64,000 nt of DNA from Trematomus loennbergii (taxonomy: Eukaryota; Chordata; Actinopteri; Perciformes; Nototheniidae): the NCBI GenBank assembly GCA_012861695.1, contig JAAOOA010000028.1:9030470-9094469 (forward strand), written 5' to 3'. Position numbers and translations under genes: made by a program. This document shows, piece after piece, positions 63,701-64,000 of the stretch (the first letter of the stretch is position 1; every line of letters starts with the position of its first letter). Under the pieces are notes generated by a model. That model saw only the letters and a program-made list of their open reading frames with translations. It had not been told where the DNA came from and did not search any database.

Positions 63701-64000
63701 AAGAGAGACAGGAAAAAGTAAAAAAACAAATAAAGACTCAATTCCTGCTTGGCCGGCCAGTCTAAAGTACATAGGCACCGGTTGATGTGTTTTGAAAGCA
63801 AGGAGCTCATGGAGATGTTTACCAGGTAGGCAGCCAACAGAAGGGCACGGAGAGCGAGCTTGGATCTTACCTCTGGGTTTTGCTCACTCTCCTCTGGGTC
63901 CCCAGAATTCAAATGATTTTCTTTTTTCTTTTTCAAACGTGGGACTGCTCACCAGAATAATGATGAAGCAAATACAGAGAAACATAACTAGGCACAAAGA
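57774..64000 (+). other. znf521: znf521 intron 3 (partial)
   Basis: The rest of the window. No zinc-finger coding block appears, so the main finger exon lies further right. It contains a four-copy minisatellite at 60.21-60.40 kb, a purine-rich tract at 60.15-60.21 kb, and a CAATGGC/GCCATTG palindrome at 59986-60000. A 171-codon open frame at 63421-63936 on the minus strand has no recognisable family. Confidence 0.75.
60215..60400. repeat. Imperfect minisatellite, about 46-bp unit, four copies
   Basis: Units begin at 60215, 60261, 60307 and 60359. Each starts with GCTxxAGGAATG or a close variant and the first three end with GGGCAGG. Unit lengths are 46, 46, 52 and a partial copy. The 165-codon frame running across it from 60224 is a by-product of the repeat. 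Confidence 0.8.

Noticed and set aside
63421..63936. 171-codon open frame, minus strand
   Set aside because: No known family, low-complexity start, no supporting splice or promoter signals, and it lies inside the znf521 intron. Likely chance.

Overview
The window looks like nuclear DNA from a teleost fish, probably a percomorph-type genome. Genes are split by short GT-AG introns, non-coding DNA is AT-rich and poor in CpG, there are long (GT)n microsatellites, and a fish-type LINE/SINE tail is present. Three recognisable genes occupy the window. No bacterial, organellar or viral gene and no CRISPR array was seen.

Layout: (1) 1-8.4 kb is non-coding, with a 44-unit GT microsatellite. (2) About 8.4-11.65 kb, minus strand: psma8, the proteasome 20S alpha-4-type subunit, in seven coding exons. 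Every exon and splice site can be read, but exon 4 is one base short of the open frame. (3) 12.33-19.82 kb, plus strand: ss18, the BAF-complex subunit, in ten coding exons (380 residues), with a 3' UTR running to about 20.6-21.3 kb. (4) About 21.3-43 kb is an intergenic desert. It holds one CpG-rich block with a donor-like site near 35 kb, a DR5 retinoid-type site, repeat remnants and AT-rich blocks that look like conserved non-coding elements. (5) From 44.03 kb to the right edge, plus strand: the 5' part of znf521. Exon 1 carries the NuRD-recruiting N terminus, then comes a 57-bp small exon, then an exon with an acidic region and the first zinc finger. The main zinc-finger exon lies beyond the window.

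From memory of the human map, gene order and relative orientation (psma8 minus, ss18 plus, znf521 plus) match human 18q11.2, where PSMA8, SS18 and ZNF521 are neighbours. This supports calling psma8/ss18 rather than the sister pair PSMA7/SS18L1 on human 20q13.33. The ss18-to-znf521 interval is only about 24 kb here.

The products do not form one pathway. PSMA8 belongs to the proteasome, SS18 to SWI/SNF chromatin remodelling, and ZNF521 is a multi-zinc-finger co-regulator that recruits NuRD. The strongest observations are the single-base frameshift in psma8, the absence from ss18 of a roughly 40-residue tyrosine-rich segment present in human SS18 and SS18L1, and the phase-matched 57-bp znf521 exon whose inclusion would create a SUMO consensus next to the NuRD motif.
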